Shown in pieces: positions 19,136 through 34,601 of a DNA stretch of 64,000 nt. The stretch comes from Spiroplasma clarkii (GTDB lineage: Bacteria > Bacillota_I > Bacilli_A > Mycoplasmatales > Mycoplasmataceae). The position numbers were made by a program, and so were the translations under genes. The stretch spans positions 434,001 through 498,000 of the forward strand of contig NZ_CP024870.1 in NCBI RefSeq assembly GCF_002795265.1, in the 5' to 3' direction. A model generated the notes under the pieces. The model saw nothing but the letters and a program-made list of their open reading frames with translations, was not told where the DNA came from and ran no database searches. Positions within the stretch are counted from its first letter, which is position 1, and each line of letters begins with the position of its first letter.

Positions 19136-20551
19136 ATGAGAGAATACAAAGCATTTATAAATAATGAGTTTATTGATAATGGGGAATGATTAGAAATCAT
19201 TAACCCCACTACTTTAAAACCAGCGGGAAAAGTGACTGCTCTTAAAAGTGAAGATATTAATCAAGCCTATCAAGCAGCAAGAACTGCTCAAACAACTTGA
19301 AGTGCCTTACCACTTTTAAAAAGAATAGAGTATGTAAATAATTTTAAAAAAGAATTATTAAAAAACAAAGAAGAATTAGCTACAATTATGAGTGAAGAAG
19401 TTGCTAAAGGTTATAAAGAAGCGCTTGGAGAAGTTGAAAGAACTGCTGAAATCATTGATTACACAATTGAGGAAGTCAAAAGATTAGATCCACTAGCAAT
19501 GACTGGTGAAGGAATGGGTGCTACTAACAAAATTGGCATCTTTTCAAGAGTTCCTAAAGGGGTAGTTTGTGCTATTTCACCATTCAATTATCCAGTTAAC
19601 TTGGCAATTGCAAAAATTGCTCCAGCACTACTAACTGGAAATACAGTTGTGTTTAAACCAGCAACTGCTGGTAGTTTATGTGGAGCTTTCTTTGCAAAAC
19701 TTGCCTTAGCTGCTGCCTTTCCAAAAGGGATTTTTAATGTAGTTACTGGTAGAGGACGAGAAATTGGTGATTTGATTACAGCAAATCCTGAAATTGACAT
19801 GATTTCATTTACAGGTAGTGTTGGGGTTGGAAACCAATTGCGTAAAAATGCCAGTACCACAGATTTAGTTTTAGAACTTGGTGGTAAAGACCCAGCCTTA
19901 GTGCTTGACAACTTGCAATTAGAAAAATATGCCACTGAAATTATTGCTGGTGCTTTTGGTTACTCTGGGCAAAGATGTACTGCAATTAAAAGAGTTTTAG
20001 TTAGTGATGCAATTGCCGATCAACTAGTACCAATTTTAAAAGCAAAAGTTGAGGCACTGACTGTGGGTCAACCCCAAGACAATGCAAATATTACCCCAGT
20101 AATTGATGAAAAATCAGCAGATTTTATTCAAGGATTGATTGATGACGCTAAAAAACAAGGGGCAAAAATTATTTGTGGTGACAAAAGGGTTAAAAACCTA
20201 ATGTGACCAACTTTGGTTGATGGAGTTAGTGTTAAAATGCGTTTAGCTTGAGAAGAACCTTTTGGACCAGTTTTACCAATTATTAGAGTAAATTCACCAG
20301 CAGAAATGATTAAAATTGCTAATGAATCTAATTTTGGTTTACAAGCAAGTGTTTTTTGTCAAGATCTTAGCACAGCGATTGTTGTAGCTAAACAAATTCA
20401 AACAGGAACTGTTAATATTAATGGTCGTTCACAACGCGGACCAGACTGTTTTCCTTTTTTAGGGATCAAAGATTCAGGTGAGGGAGTACAAGGAATTAGA
20501 GAAGCATTGTTGAGTATGACTCGCTACCAAGGAATTGTCATTAATTATTAA
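19136..20551 (+). CDS. gapN: Non-phosphorylating NADP-dependent glyceraldehyde-3-phosphate dehydrogenase
   Basis: 471-aa aldehyde dehydrogenase that oxidises glyceraldehyde 3-phosphate directly to 3-phosphoglycerate with NADP+, bypassing one ATP step and giving NADPH. Motifs: SPFNYPVNL, FKPATAGSLCG, ISFTGSVGVGNQ, catalytic Glu in LELGGKDPALVL, catalytic Cys in YSGQRCTAIKRV, and EEPFGPVLP near the end. GQRCTAIKR and an RVPKGVV N-terminus point to GapN rather than a general ALDH. TTAAGGAGA precedes the ATG at 19136. Mollicutes lack an oxidative pentose phosphate pathway, so GapN is likely a main NADPH source (inference). No terminator was seen before the next gene. Confidence 0.94.
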
Positions 20552-20646
20552 AAATAATTATAATGCAAGCAACTAAGTGTAGACAAACTAACTTTAAATA
20601 TGTTAAAATTTTATTGAAATAGGGCAAAATAGATAGGGGTTAAAAT

Positions 20647-21825
20647 ATGATTAAGTTTAAAATTCTCAGTTTTTTATTTTCAATAGCAGCAGCAGTGCTA
20701 TCATTTTTAGCTCTTAATTTATTAGTCTTCTACTTACCAGCTGGTGAGTTTTCAAATGCATCATTCAACTTCTTAACAATTAATTGAAATGCTCAAATTA
20801 TTGGGCTACTCTACTTAATAGTTAGAGTTGCTGCCATGTTGCTTTTGGGATTGACATGTTTGCTTTCATTAATAAACATTGTTGTTAAAGATAATAAACC
20901 AGCAATTCGTATTATAAGAATTCTGACTTTAGTAATTAGTTTAATTTGCTTACTTTGATTTGCTTTTGGATTGCTTTATACTAAAATCTTAAAACCAATT
21001 GAACCACCAACTTCAACACTATTAGTAGCTTTAATTCTTCCAATTCTAGCAAGTTTAACAATTATTTTAACAATTGGATTATCAATTCCAACTGGAAAAG
21101 CAAAAGACAGTTCTAAAAAAGCTGCAAAAACCTCAAAAACTCAAGCAGCAGACAACACTGATGTTTTTGCCAACCAAGGTAATAATCCAACTCCTGCAAC
21201 TAATAAATCAGAAACAATTGATATTGCAGATCGTGTTCAAAGAATGCGCCAAGATTTAATTGAAGGAAACTTTGCAAATTATGAAGATACTGAAGATGAA
21301 CAAAGTCTGCAACCAACTCCAATTCCTCAACCAATCCCAACTCCAACTCCTGAGGTAATCAAACCGCAACCAACCCCAAGTCCACAAGTTCAACTTGAAC
21401 CAAAAGTTCCAAAAAGTATCACTGAGGAATTTGGGGCAATTGTTGCTAAAAACCCTTATGAAGAAGTAATTTTACCTCGTCGAATGAGGGGTTCAAAATA
21501 TGAAGGTGAACTTTCTAAGAAATTAACAGATCGTGAAATTGAACAACGTCAATTAGCAAAAGATAAAGCAAGATTAGATGGTAGTTATCGTGATAAATTA
21601 TTTGTTGGTGAGGGTGACAGAATTTGAGAGGTTGTTAAAAATCAAGAAAGACCTCAACATGATTTTAAATCAATAAGAAGTAATGAAATTACTTCAACAA
21701 ACTTAATGGATTCAGTTAAAACTGCTAAAAGCGAAAATACAATGGAAATTAACTCTGCAGATGTAAAAGATCCATTAAATGATACAAACACAAAAACCAA
21801 CCCAACAATTGATTGGGATGAATAA
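20647..21825 (+). CDS. Membrane protein with proline-rich tail
   Basis: 392-aa protein I do not recognise. Residues 1-140 contain four transmembrane helices (approximately 5-30, 55-80, 90-112 and 118-140). The C-terminal 250 residues are hydrophilic and low in complexity: Lys/Ala-rich at 145-165, a Pro-Thr-rich repeat near 222-250 (PTPIPQPIPTPTPE), then a charged segment with ITEEFGAIVAKNPYEEVILPRRMRG. The layout suggests a membrane anchor with a flexible cytoplasmic or surface domain that may bind a partner. It is a single-gene unit, with AGGGG before the ATG and a strong terminator after it. Confidence 0.8.
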
Positions 21826-21847
21826 TATTTAAATTATTAGTTAAACA

Positions 21848-21882
21848 AAAAATGCAGTTTAGAACAAAACTGCATTTTTTTG
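21848..21882 (+). terminator. Terminator
   Basis: Thirteen-base perfect stem (21848-21860 with 21867-21879), six-base loop, T run. Confidence 0.85.
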
Positions 21883-21992
21883 TATTTTTGTTAGTTTCAT
21901 AAAATATTTCAAACCCACCCATAAACCTTAGAATTTTCGTTGACAAAAGATTGCAAATAAACTAATATTAAGTTAAGAATGGATGTGAATGT

Positions 21993-23792
21993 ATGAAAAA
22001 ACTTTTAAATTTATTGTCAATAGTGGCTTTATCTGCAAATTCAACCCATGTTGCATTAGCATGTTCGCCAAAGGCGACTAATACCGAACCAAATCAAGAC
22101 CTTGTAAATTTGATTGCAGATTTAAATCAAGAAGTTGCAAGTGTGTTTTTTAATCATTTTAAAGAAATAGAAGATAACAAAGGCCTAAATGGTGTTTTTG
22201 ATGATGAGAAGATGCCTTTAAATTTTTTAAATAAAAACAATATTAGCAAATATGGAGTTAATGCAGATAACAATGATACCCAAGAATCAGAGTTGGAAAC
22301 TGAACAAATTGCTGAACTAAAAGTTGATTTTCACAAGATTACTAAAACAAATACCTTGGTAAATGCGCTGAATGCAATTGTAAGAAGTACAGATAAATAT
22401 CAATTGATAATTCAAGATAATAAGTTAGTTAGTGATGTTGACTATTTACCTGATTTTTCAATCAGATTTACAAGAACTGATTCAGATACACCACCTCAAC
22501 CCGACTATTTTACAGCATATACAATTGATAATTTGCAAGTTGATTACCAATATTTTGATGCTAATGGATTACCTGTAAAACAAACAATAAACAGAGAGTT
22601 TAATTATATACAAACAAGTGATGTAAACTTGGAACTTGGACTTGGTAAAATTCATGATAAGACAGCAGAGGAGTTAATAACTCAAGAATCAGAATATGCC
22701 TGATTGACAAAAAATAGTTTTGCCAATTACGAAAACGCTGAAACAAGTAGTGGGGTTTTTGGACTTCTTAATCCAACACTAAATGCATCAAGACTTACTG
22801 AACTTTATAACACTTCTGGATTTGTTGATGACTTAAATGAGCGAGTTGCTAAAAAAGCATTTGGAGCACAAACTGGTTTAAGATTTAAAGCTGGGAAAAT
22901 TGAGTTAACAGCAGATCCTGCTGAAACAATCAGTGTTGAAAATAAGAATGATATTGTTGAAAAAAGCTATGAGTCTTTTGAAACATTAAGAGCAGCTGTT
23001 TTTGAAAATTTAGATACTGAAAATGCTGAACAAGTTGCAAGTATTACTGAATTTGTTGTCAAAAACACTCCCCAAACTTTACCAGAATTCAATGTAAAAT
23101 TAACTGATAAACTTCAAACTACACTTGGATATACTGGCACTAAAGTCAATGAAGACAATTTTACTTCAGGTCTAGTAGGGTTAAGTGGTTTTGAAATACA
23201 AGTAAATGAAAACTTTAGTATTAAACTAAATGACTTAATTGTACGTTATGTGGTGGCTTTTAATGGTGAAGTCAATGCACCCGAAACAATTCAAGATTCA
23301 CCAATTGTAAAAGCAATGGTTGAAAACACTTGCCAAGGTATTAAAGCTTTCCAAACAGCTTGAGGCACTACTAAATCAAGTGTTAAAGAAACTGAGCCAA
23401 AACCCTTATTTGCTTTTAAAGATGAAGGTATTTGACAAACTTTACTACCAGATGTATACATGGGAACTGGTCACCAATTCAAAACCAGTTTATCATTGAT
23501 GGAAGGTAGACAAATTGCACTTAGACAAATGCTTTTAATTCAAGGAAAACAAACAGGTTTTAACCTTGAAGTTTTAACCACAAAAGCTGATGGAACAGAA
23601 GGCACAATTCCTAGACTTTGACTTGCATATTATAATGCTAAGGGTTATGTACTTTTGGAAAACTCAAATCATGAAGGCTGATTTCATAATTTACGCTTTG
23701 AAATTAATTTTTTAAACTTATTGTTTGCAATGAATGAGTGACCATCAAATGATGCAAGTCTCAAAGATCAAGTTTTAATTCAAAAAACATAA
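21993..23792 (+). CDS. Large lipoprotein, unknown function
   Basis: 599-aa predicted lipoprotein. The leader (MKKLLNLLSIVALS) leads to a lipobox ending Ala-Leu-Ala-Cys at residue 24, so the rest should be surface-exposed. The mature part is acidic and has no recognised domain; Trp is encoded by TGA at several points (for example 22701, 23361). The start at 21993 is an ATG near GGATGTG. It lies directly upstream of a decayed ABC-2-type exporter, and may once have been its extracellular partner (inference from position). A terminator follows, so co-transcription is not evident. Confidence 0.88.
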
Positions 23793-24097
23793 TAGTTTTA
23801 ATTTAGATATGAAGACTTTTGGCTTTAATATCTAAATTTTTATTTTTTTATAGATTTATGAATAATTCTATTATAATTATTTTAAATAAAGTCAATAATC
23901 TTTGGTATAAAAGATTATTGAGAGCATCTAGGTTTGAAACACTTTTCTATTTACTTGGACGGTTTTTTTGGTATAATATTCTTGAAATAAATCATAATGG
24001 GAAATTTTTCAAACTGAGAATATTTTTTAACTGATGCATTTTTTTACATAGAGCAAAACATTGAAGTTGGTGTTTTGTTTGAGAGGGGATAAAACTT
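23793..24097 (+). other. Intergenic region with three hairpins
   Basis: No convincing gene. It holds the terminator at 23799-23847, an 11-base perfect hairpin at 23893-23920 (loop GGTATA), TATAAT at about 23981, and a seven-base hairpin (CAAAACA/TGTTTTG) near 24054-24078 just before the ABC permease start. Confidence 0.55.
23799..23847 (+). terminator. Terminator after large lipoprotein
   Basis: AATTTAGATAT (23800-23810) pairs with ATATCTAAATT (23828-23838); T-rich end. Confidence 0.75.
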
Positions 24098-25880
24098 ATG
24101 AAAGTTAAAGGAAGTATTTCATTCTTTAATATAACAAAATTCAATTTTAAGTTAATCATTAAGGAGAAATCGTATTTTATTCTTAATATTTCATTACTAA
24201 TAATTCCGTTAATGTTTTCATTAATTTTTTCTTTTTACAAACTGGTGCACAAGCAATTGAGTATATTAATTTTTACTTAATTTTTTTCATTGCAGTTACA
24301 GCTTTTGTGCTAGTTTTAAGAATTTTAGTTTTTTTGTAATTTATTGTAAAGATAATAAATTATTGTATTTAACACTTTCAAATGAAATTTCTAGAATTAA
24401 AATGTTGTTTTCTCAAATTATGTTATGTATTTTAAACATTTTTATAATCACAGCTTGATCTACTTTAATAATGTTTTTAATGAGTTTAGCCACAGATTAC
24501 TGACAGTTAATTGCTCGAATTAGTATTGTTTTCTTTTTATATGTAACACTAGTATCTACAACTTTAACATTATTTATTTTATTTTTAATTTTATTTACAA
24601 CCCCTCAGGTAACCACAATTATTACAACATTATTATTAGCATTTACTTTTATTTCTGCTTTACCAAGACAATTAGTCGAAACAAAAGAAGATTCAATTGT
24701 TTTAGTCTTCTCAACAAGTGGTAATAGTGGACAACAGTTTTTTAATGCTACAACTTTAAGAAATGCTTTTTTACTACAAAAATATATTCACAATGAGCAA
24801 AACAAATACCCACATTTAACTAAAAAAGTTAATGAATTTTTAACAACATTCCAGCACACTGTTAATGGCTATGATAGAACAGGGTTTACAAAAGAAGATT
24901 TTGTAAGTCAAGATGGGATTAATTCAAGAATTAATGATTTATGAGGTGATGGTGGAACAGGATTAGGATTCATTAAAACTAATGATGTCCAACCAATTAA
25001 AGTTGATGGTTTAACAGTACTATCAAACCAAGTTATTCAAGGTATTGGTCCACAAGATCTTGTAAATATTACTATTAACTTTGATAAGAAATTTTTAAAT
25101 TATGATGAATTAGCAGCTTTAAGAGATAGTCCTAATAGTGATGTCAGTCAAAAGCTAGTCATCCAAGATTTCTTGGATTTAACAGATTTTTTACAAGAGA
25201 CTTTAGGTAATGACTTTCAAAAACAAAACTCAGATTTCTTTGATGATTATGTTTTTTTAAATGAAACAACAAGTACCATTCAAAAAGTTGGAGATACAGG
25301 TGAGCCATTAAATTTACCCAAATCAGAATTAGTAAGTGCTTATAGAAATATTTTAAATCCAAGTCCACTAAATCTTTCAAACTTAACTTTTAATCCTGAT
25401 CCAGAAGCAACAAAACTTGTCACTGAAAAATTATTTGATCCAGTCATGTTAATAGCAAGAGTTTTAGAACAATACTTAATTGAAAGAACAAGTATTTTTG
25501 TATTTGCAACACAAAATCGAGTAAACATTGATTCAGAGAGTTGAAAAGAATATATTGGTAACAGAAATCTGTTCAATATTTATAATATGCTTAATATGCA
25601 CAATGCCTTTGTGACAAATTATACATATTACACAGGAATTTCAGGAAATGATTTGTGGTTTGATCCTTACTCAGTTTCTTTCATTAACCTTGCTCCAGAA
25701 AAAAATATTTTCTTAAGTTATGCAGAGTTCACCTTTGAATTGAATGAAGTAGGCGTTATTAAACCCGATAGTTATGAGAACTATCTGGTGCCATGAATTT
25801 ATTTAATTGTCCAAGTTGTCTTAATTATTTTATTTATAGTTTTAACAAGTTTCAAATTTAACCGCATTGACTTAAAATAA
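24098..25880 (+). pseudogene. ABC-2-type transporter permease, two frameshifts
   Basis: Remnant of a membrane permease of about 594 aa. The ATG at 24098 follows GAGAGGGG. The frame is lost twice: at the T6 run 24225-24230 and the T7 run 24329-24335. Adding one T at each restores a continuous protein, through a hydrophobic segment starting QTGAQAIEYINFYL, to TAA at 25878-25880. The restored protein has an N-terminal helix, a cluster of helices (about 60-185), a long extracellular loop (about 190-560) and one final C-terminal helix, typical of ABC-2 exporters. Both lesions are in homopolymers, so sequencing error is possible. However, the adjacent ATPase also carries a stop. Confidence 0.8.
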
Positions 25881-25914
25881 GTTATGCCAAATAGAAAGTA
25901 GATAGGTAGAGAAT

Positions 25915-26946
25915 ATGATTGAATTTAAAAATTACTTTAAAGATTATAAAAACTTTAAATTAGGACCAATTAATGTCCATGTTCAAGCTGGTAAAACCAC
26001 AGCAATTTTAGGACTGTCTGGTAGTGGAAAATCAATTATGATTAATTCAATCATTGGTTCAATCAAAAAATATAAGGGTGATATTTTAATTAATGATATT
26101 TCTCGTAAAAAAAGTGGAAATCATGTTATTAATAAATTAATTTCCTTCTATACTCAAATTGACTTTTCAATGTATGAATTAACTGGGTGAGAGTTTTAAA
26201 CTACAATGACTATTGTTTTAAATATTCCCAAAGCAGACCGAGCAGCTGCAGTGCAGTACTGAATGGAGTACTTTGGAGTTTGAAACTCAAAAGATGTAAA
26301 AATAAAAGATTATTCTTGAGGAATGAAAAACCGTCTTAATTTAATTATTTGTTTTTTAAAACAAGGAGAAATAATTATTATGGATGAGCAAGGGGCAAAC
26401 CTTGATTCAAAATGACGTAAAAAAGTTATTAATTTATTAGATGATTTAAAAAAACAAAATAAAACTTTAGTACTAACTGCTCACAATATTGATGAAATTG
26501 CTAGTTTAATTGACCACTACATTATTATTGATGATGGAGCTGTTGTATTTGATGGAAGTTCAAAACAACTTGATATTTATTTAAAATACAAAATTTATGT
26601 TTCTGATTATATTGATATTGCAAAACTAAGAGATTTTATGGATTCAAAAAGTTTAAAAATGTTTGATTATGATGAAAGTGAAAACTCAGTGGTTTTTGCA
26701 GTTAATGATCTAAAAGACATTAACTGAGTGTTTTTATACTTTGTAAAAGAGGGAACTCCAGTTACAAATATTAAAAAATTACCAGTTAACATGGAAGCTA
26801 TTTTTAAAGCAATTGCTGATGCTAATAAAAGAAAAAAATTATCAAGTGATAATTCTTATGAAACTACTCAAACTGAAGTGATCTCAGTTCAACCTGAATC
26901 AGAACCTGATATTGAGGGTGAACCTGAATCTGAAAATTATGAATAA
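25915..26946 (+). pseudogene. ABC transporter ATPase with in-frame stop
   Basis: ATP-binding subunit partnering the upstream permease, 343 codons. Walker A is GLSGSGKSIMI (about residue 34-44), the signature is a divergent YSWGMKNRL as in ABC-2 exporters, Walker B is IIIMDEQGANLD and the H-loop is LTAHNIDEI. The frame is continuous from ATG 25915 to TAA 26944-26946 except for TAA at 26197-26199, where CAA (Gln) would be expected between the Q-loop region and the signature. That is a base substitution, not a homopolymer indel. Restart on the ATG at 26206 would lack Walker A. The C-terminal 90 residues are a Glu/Pro-rich extension. Confidence 0.82.
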
Positions 26947-26973
26947 AAAACTCTTGCTTGCAAGAGTTTTTTT
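26945..26973. terminator. Bidirectional terminator
   Basis: AAAACTCTTGC and GCAAGAGTTTT, 11-base perfect stem with a two-base loop, between convergent genes. Confidence 0.85.
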
Positions 26974-26983
26974 GTATGAAGCT

Positions 26984-27554
26984 TTATTCTTCATCCTTAA
27001 ATAGTAGTCTTCAATTTGTTTCATTTTGATATTTTTTAACATTTTCCTTAAAAATTGCTAATCTGTCATTGGTTCAAAGTTTACTTACAAATTTTGAGCT
27101 TCCTTTTTTTCTAGTTTCTCATTCTTTTTGATCGAAATTGTTAATTTTGTTTTCACAAAATAGGGTAAAAAAGTACTCGAAACATTCATTACAAGGTATT
27201 TTAATTTTGTGAATGCCTTTTTTAAGATTGTTAAATTCTTCACTTAAAATGTTGTGGATTTCTGTTTCTAGTCTTTCGTACATTTCGCAAAGAGTTTCTC
27301 TATCATTATCAAAAAAAAATTAATATTCTAGAGTATTTCTCTCTTTTGTTATAGTGCTGTAGGGATTTTAAACTAAATTTAAGTCTGCTCTCTAATTTTG
27401 TTTCATTTAGTTTTTCAATAAGATTAAATGAATGAACAACCACATCATTTCATCCCATAATATTTTTAAAGACCCTCTCATTTCTTCTTAAACTTTTAAA
27501 TGTGTTAATTTCTGTATTTGGATTATTGGCTTCAAAACATAATAATAAAAGCAA
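26984..27554 (-). pseudogene. RloB-like TOPRIM protein, frameshifted
   Basis: Second gene of a two-gene unit with the AAA ATPase. Removing one base from the A9 run at 27311-27319 gives a 189-aa protein from a TTG start (complement of 27552-27554), with GGAGAG eight bases upstream inside the ATPase gene. RloB/TOPRIM marks: LLLCFEAN near the start (Glu8, cf. LCEG in relatives), ILIFFDNDRE (Asp82-x-Asp84), and PCNECFEYFF, matching the SNPCFELWLLLHF motif of RloB-like proteins. These form the acidic triad of a metal-dependent nuclease. Partners of AbiLii/RloB type work with an AAA ATPase in phage defence. The frameshift falls exactly before the Asp-x-Asp motif; it may be real decay or a homopolymer error. 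Confidence 0.7.
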
Positions 27555-27559
27555 TTATG

Positions 27560-28840
27560 TTACTCTCCGAAAAAATCATAAATCTCTTCAGCTTTGAAGT
27601 TTTCGGGTCCAGAGCAAACCACTTCATCCAAATACTTAATTTCAAATTTTGTGCTTAATCTTGGAGCACCATTTTCACTAAATTCCTTAATTTTTTCTGG
27701 TCAATTCACAACTTCTTGGTTTTCTGAAACTATGTAAAGTGCATCATGCCTAATTTCACTTGCGATATAGGGGTTATGAAATGTAAATAAAAATGTTGTA
27801 CTTGCAAACATTTTGCTTTTAACCAACCTTAAGAAAATTTTAGTTAAATTTGGGTGTCATGAATTGTCAATCTCATCAATTAAAACATAAACATTTTTTG
27901 CATTAATCTGTTTTAATAAGTATAATTTCATAAAAATACCTATAATTTTTCAGGTACCAACTGATAAAGCAGATCATGCTGCTTTATCTTCATTTTTTAG
28001 TATAAATGAAAAATTAAATGTGGGCATATCATTGATCATAACTTTTTGAATTTGTGCACCAGCAATTTGTGGATCAACAGACTTTGCAATAGTTCCCAGA
28101 AAATCTTGAATTTTTTTAATAGCTTCATCATTATGGTGATTTCTTAATAATAATCTGTTTAAATCTCCGGTTCAATTCATTTTGGTTGTTTCAGAACTAA
28201 TTGTCATAATTGATGAAGCAATTGAGTCAATTATATTAGCAGTTTTTTTGATAATTTCCAGACTCTCTCTTTGTTCTTTGGCTATGAAATGTCTTTTATT
28301 TTCAAATCTTGTATATTTTGAGTAAGTAATAAAATCAATTTTGTCTTCAAAATTCTTTTCAAATATATTTTCTCAAGTGTAGTTTTTATTTTTTTTAATA
28401 TGTACATCAATTTTTTCAAAAAAAGTAAAATCTCTTTTTATTTTCAAATTATGTTTAACTAAAATCTCTTCAGTTACTAATTCAACAGTGATTTCAAGAT
28501 AATCTTTATTCTTATTTATATCTTCAGGGTTTAGAATTGAAAAATTACGATCAACTACTCCTGTAAGTGGATCAAGGATACCTTCACCAAAAGTTCTTAC
28601 TCCACTTGATAAAAAAACTCGATAAATTCTAAATACTGTTAAAATTGAAGTTTTCCCAGCAGCATTTGGTCCAATAAAACCTAAATGATTGTTGAAATAG
28701 AGGTTTTTTTCATCTCTAACTAGCTCTATTACTGAATCATTAAAATTATATTTCTTTTTATTTGTTTCAAAGTTAATAAAAACTTCATCTTCAAAAGCTT
28801 TGTAGCCACTGAATTTTAATGATTTGATAATTGTTTTCAT
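27560..28840 (-). CDS. AAA family ATPase (AAA15/21, AbiLi/RloA-like)
   Basis: 426-aa SMC/ABC-related ATPase. N-terminal LKFSGYKAFED is typical of these proteins, Walker A is GPNAAGKT (residues 57-64), a signature-like ALSVGTWKI lies near 285, and Walker B is YVLIDEIDNSWHP near 315-325, followed by FLFTFHNPYI. It is similar in layout to the ATPases of OLD-, PARIS- and AbiL-type defence systems, which sense infection and activate a partner nuclease; here the partner is the RloB-like gene starting six bases downstream. The ATG has TCCTCCT (complement) and a minus-strand TATAAT at 28865-28870. Six TGA codons are Trp; the frame is intact. Confidence 0.85.
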
Positions 28841-29122
28841 ATTTTGTTCCTCCTAGTCAAATGTATTATACCACTTTTTATTAAAATAACATTTTATTTG
28901 ATAAAATTTAAAAAACATAAGTCATAATTGAGTTAATTTCTTAGAAAATAACATTTAAAGTGTCAAAAAATAATTTTTAACAAAATTTTTGTAATATAGC
29001 AATCTGTTTCTTAAAATCACGCAAAGATTAAAGCCTTTTAAATGTTAGTCTGAGTTAAGTGCTGTCAAAAAGCATGACCTGTTTTAAGACAATAAAAAAA
29101 TAAAAAAATTTAAGAAAAGTGC

Positions 29123-29187
29123 TTGTTTTTATAATCTACTTATGCTATTATAAATGAGTTGACACAAGAGCTTTAAGTGTTTAAAAA
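29123..29187 (+). promoter_or_regulatory. Two candidate rRNA promoters
   Basis: First: TTGTTT 29123-29128, 17 bases, then TGC-TATTAT (extended -10) at 29146-29151. Second: TTGACA 29159-29164, 17 bases, then TAAAAA at 29182-29187. Tandem promoters are common for rRNA operons. Confidence 0.5.
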
Positions 29188-29281
29188 TCAATCAAATTGA
29201 ATTTTTTTTTAAAAAAAATAGGAAAAAAATGATTTCTGGTGTATATTTAAATATGGCACTTTTGTGTTAAAAACGATCTTT

Positions 29282-31001
<1,720 letters not shown>

Positions 31002-31003
<2 letters not shown>

Positions 31004-31043
31004 AGGGATTGTTAGAGCATTTTTTTGCTCTTAATCTCTGAAA
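31002..31043 (+). other. Hairpin in the 16S-23S spacer
   Basis: CAGGGATT pairs with AATCTCTG, and AGAGCA pairs with TGCTCT around a T-rich loop. No tRNA gene was found in the 16S-23S spacer. Confidence 0.55.
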
Positions 31044-31056
31044 AAAATTGTTCTTT

Positions 31057-34190
<3,134 letters not shown>

Positions 34191-34224
34191 GAGAGTACAA
34201 TTTGTTGCAAGTCAACAACTCTCG
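34191..34224 (+). other. Hairpin between 23S and 5S
   Basis: GAGAGT and TTGTTG pair with CAACAA and ACTCTC, probably a processing element. Confidence 0.5.
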
Positions 34225-34236
34225 AAAAAAATTTAA

Positions 34237-34344
34237 GATCTGGTGGCCATAGCGCTAGGGTAATACCTGTTCCCATGCCGAACACAGTAGTCAAGGCTAG
34301 CTGCGCCGAAGATAGTATCATGCAAAAATAGGACGTTGCCAGTT
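34237..34344 (+). rRNA. rrf: 5S ribosomal RNA
   Basis: About 107 bases, typical of the short Mollicutes 5S. TCTGGTGGC at the 5' end pairs with GTTGCCAGT at the 3' end. The internal CCCATGCCGAACACAG loop is diagnostic. Last gene of the rRNA operon. Confidence 0.95.
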
Positions 34345-34348
34345 TAAA

Positions 34349-34378
34349 GCAAAAGCACATCAATTGATGTGCTTTTTT
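34349..34378 (+). terminator. Terminator of the rRNA operon
   Basis: AAAAGCACATCA and TGATGTGCTTTT form a perfect stem, followed by T residues. Confidence 0.88.
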
Positions 34379-34422
34379 GTTGATTAAAAATTATTTTCAC
34401 TGATAAAGTAGTAAGATAATAG

Positions 34423-34498
34423 TGTAGTACAGTATACTACAAGAGAAAAAAAGTATGAAGAAATAGGTTGCAAGACCTGCAACTACCATGGTAGTTGC
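34423..34498 (+). promoter_or_regulatory. Two palindromes, likely operators of the nitroreductase gene
   Basis: 34423-34441 is TGTAGTA-CAGTA-TACTACA. 34479-34498 is the 20-base perfect palindrome GCAACTACCATGGTAGTTGC. Both contain the half-site ACTAC/GTAGT and their centres are about 56 bases apart. GATAAT at 34415-34420 could be a -10 box just before the first. This looks like a two-site repressor arrangement; DUF24/MarR-type redox sensors such as YodB bind similar sites before nitroreductase genes in Bacillus. The regulator is not in the window. Confidence 0.45.
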
Positions 34499-34601
34499 CT
34501 ATGTCAAATTATATGTTTACACAATTTTTTGACTATTTTAAGACAAAAGCTTAGTTTATTAAATTAATTTTCTTCAAAATTTAGAGAAAGCAGGTATTAA
34601 A

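Noticed and set aside
26206-26946. Separate ATPase gene starting at the internal ATG
   Set aside because: It would lack Walker A and is in the same frame as the upstream half; better explained as one gene with a stop.
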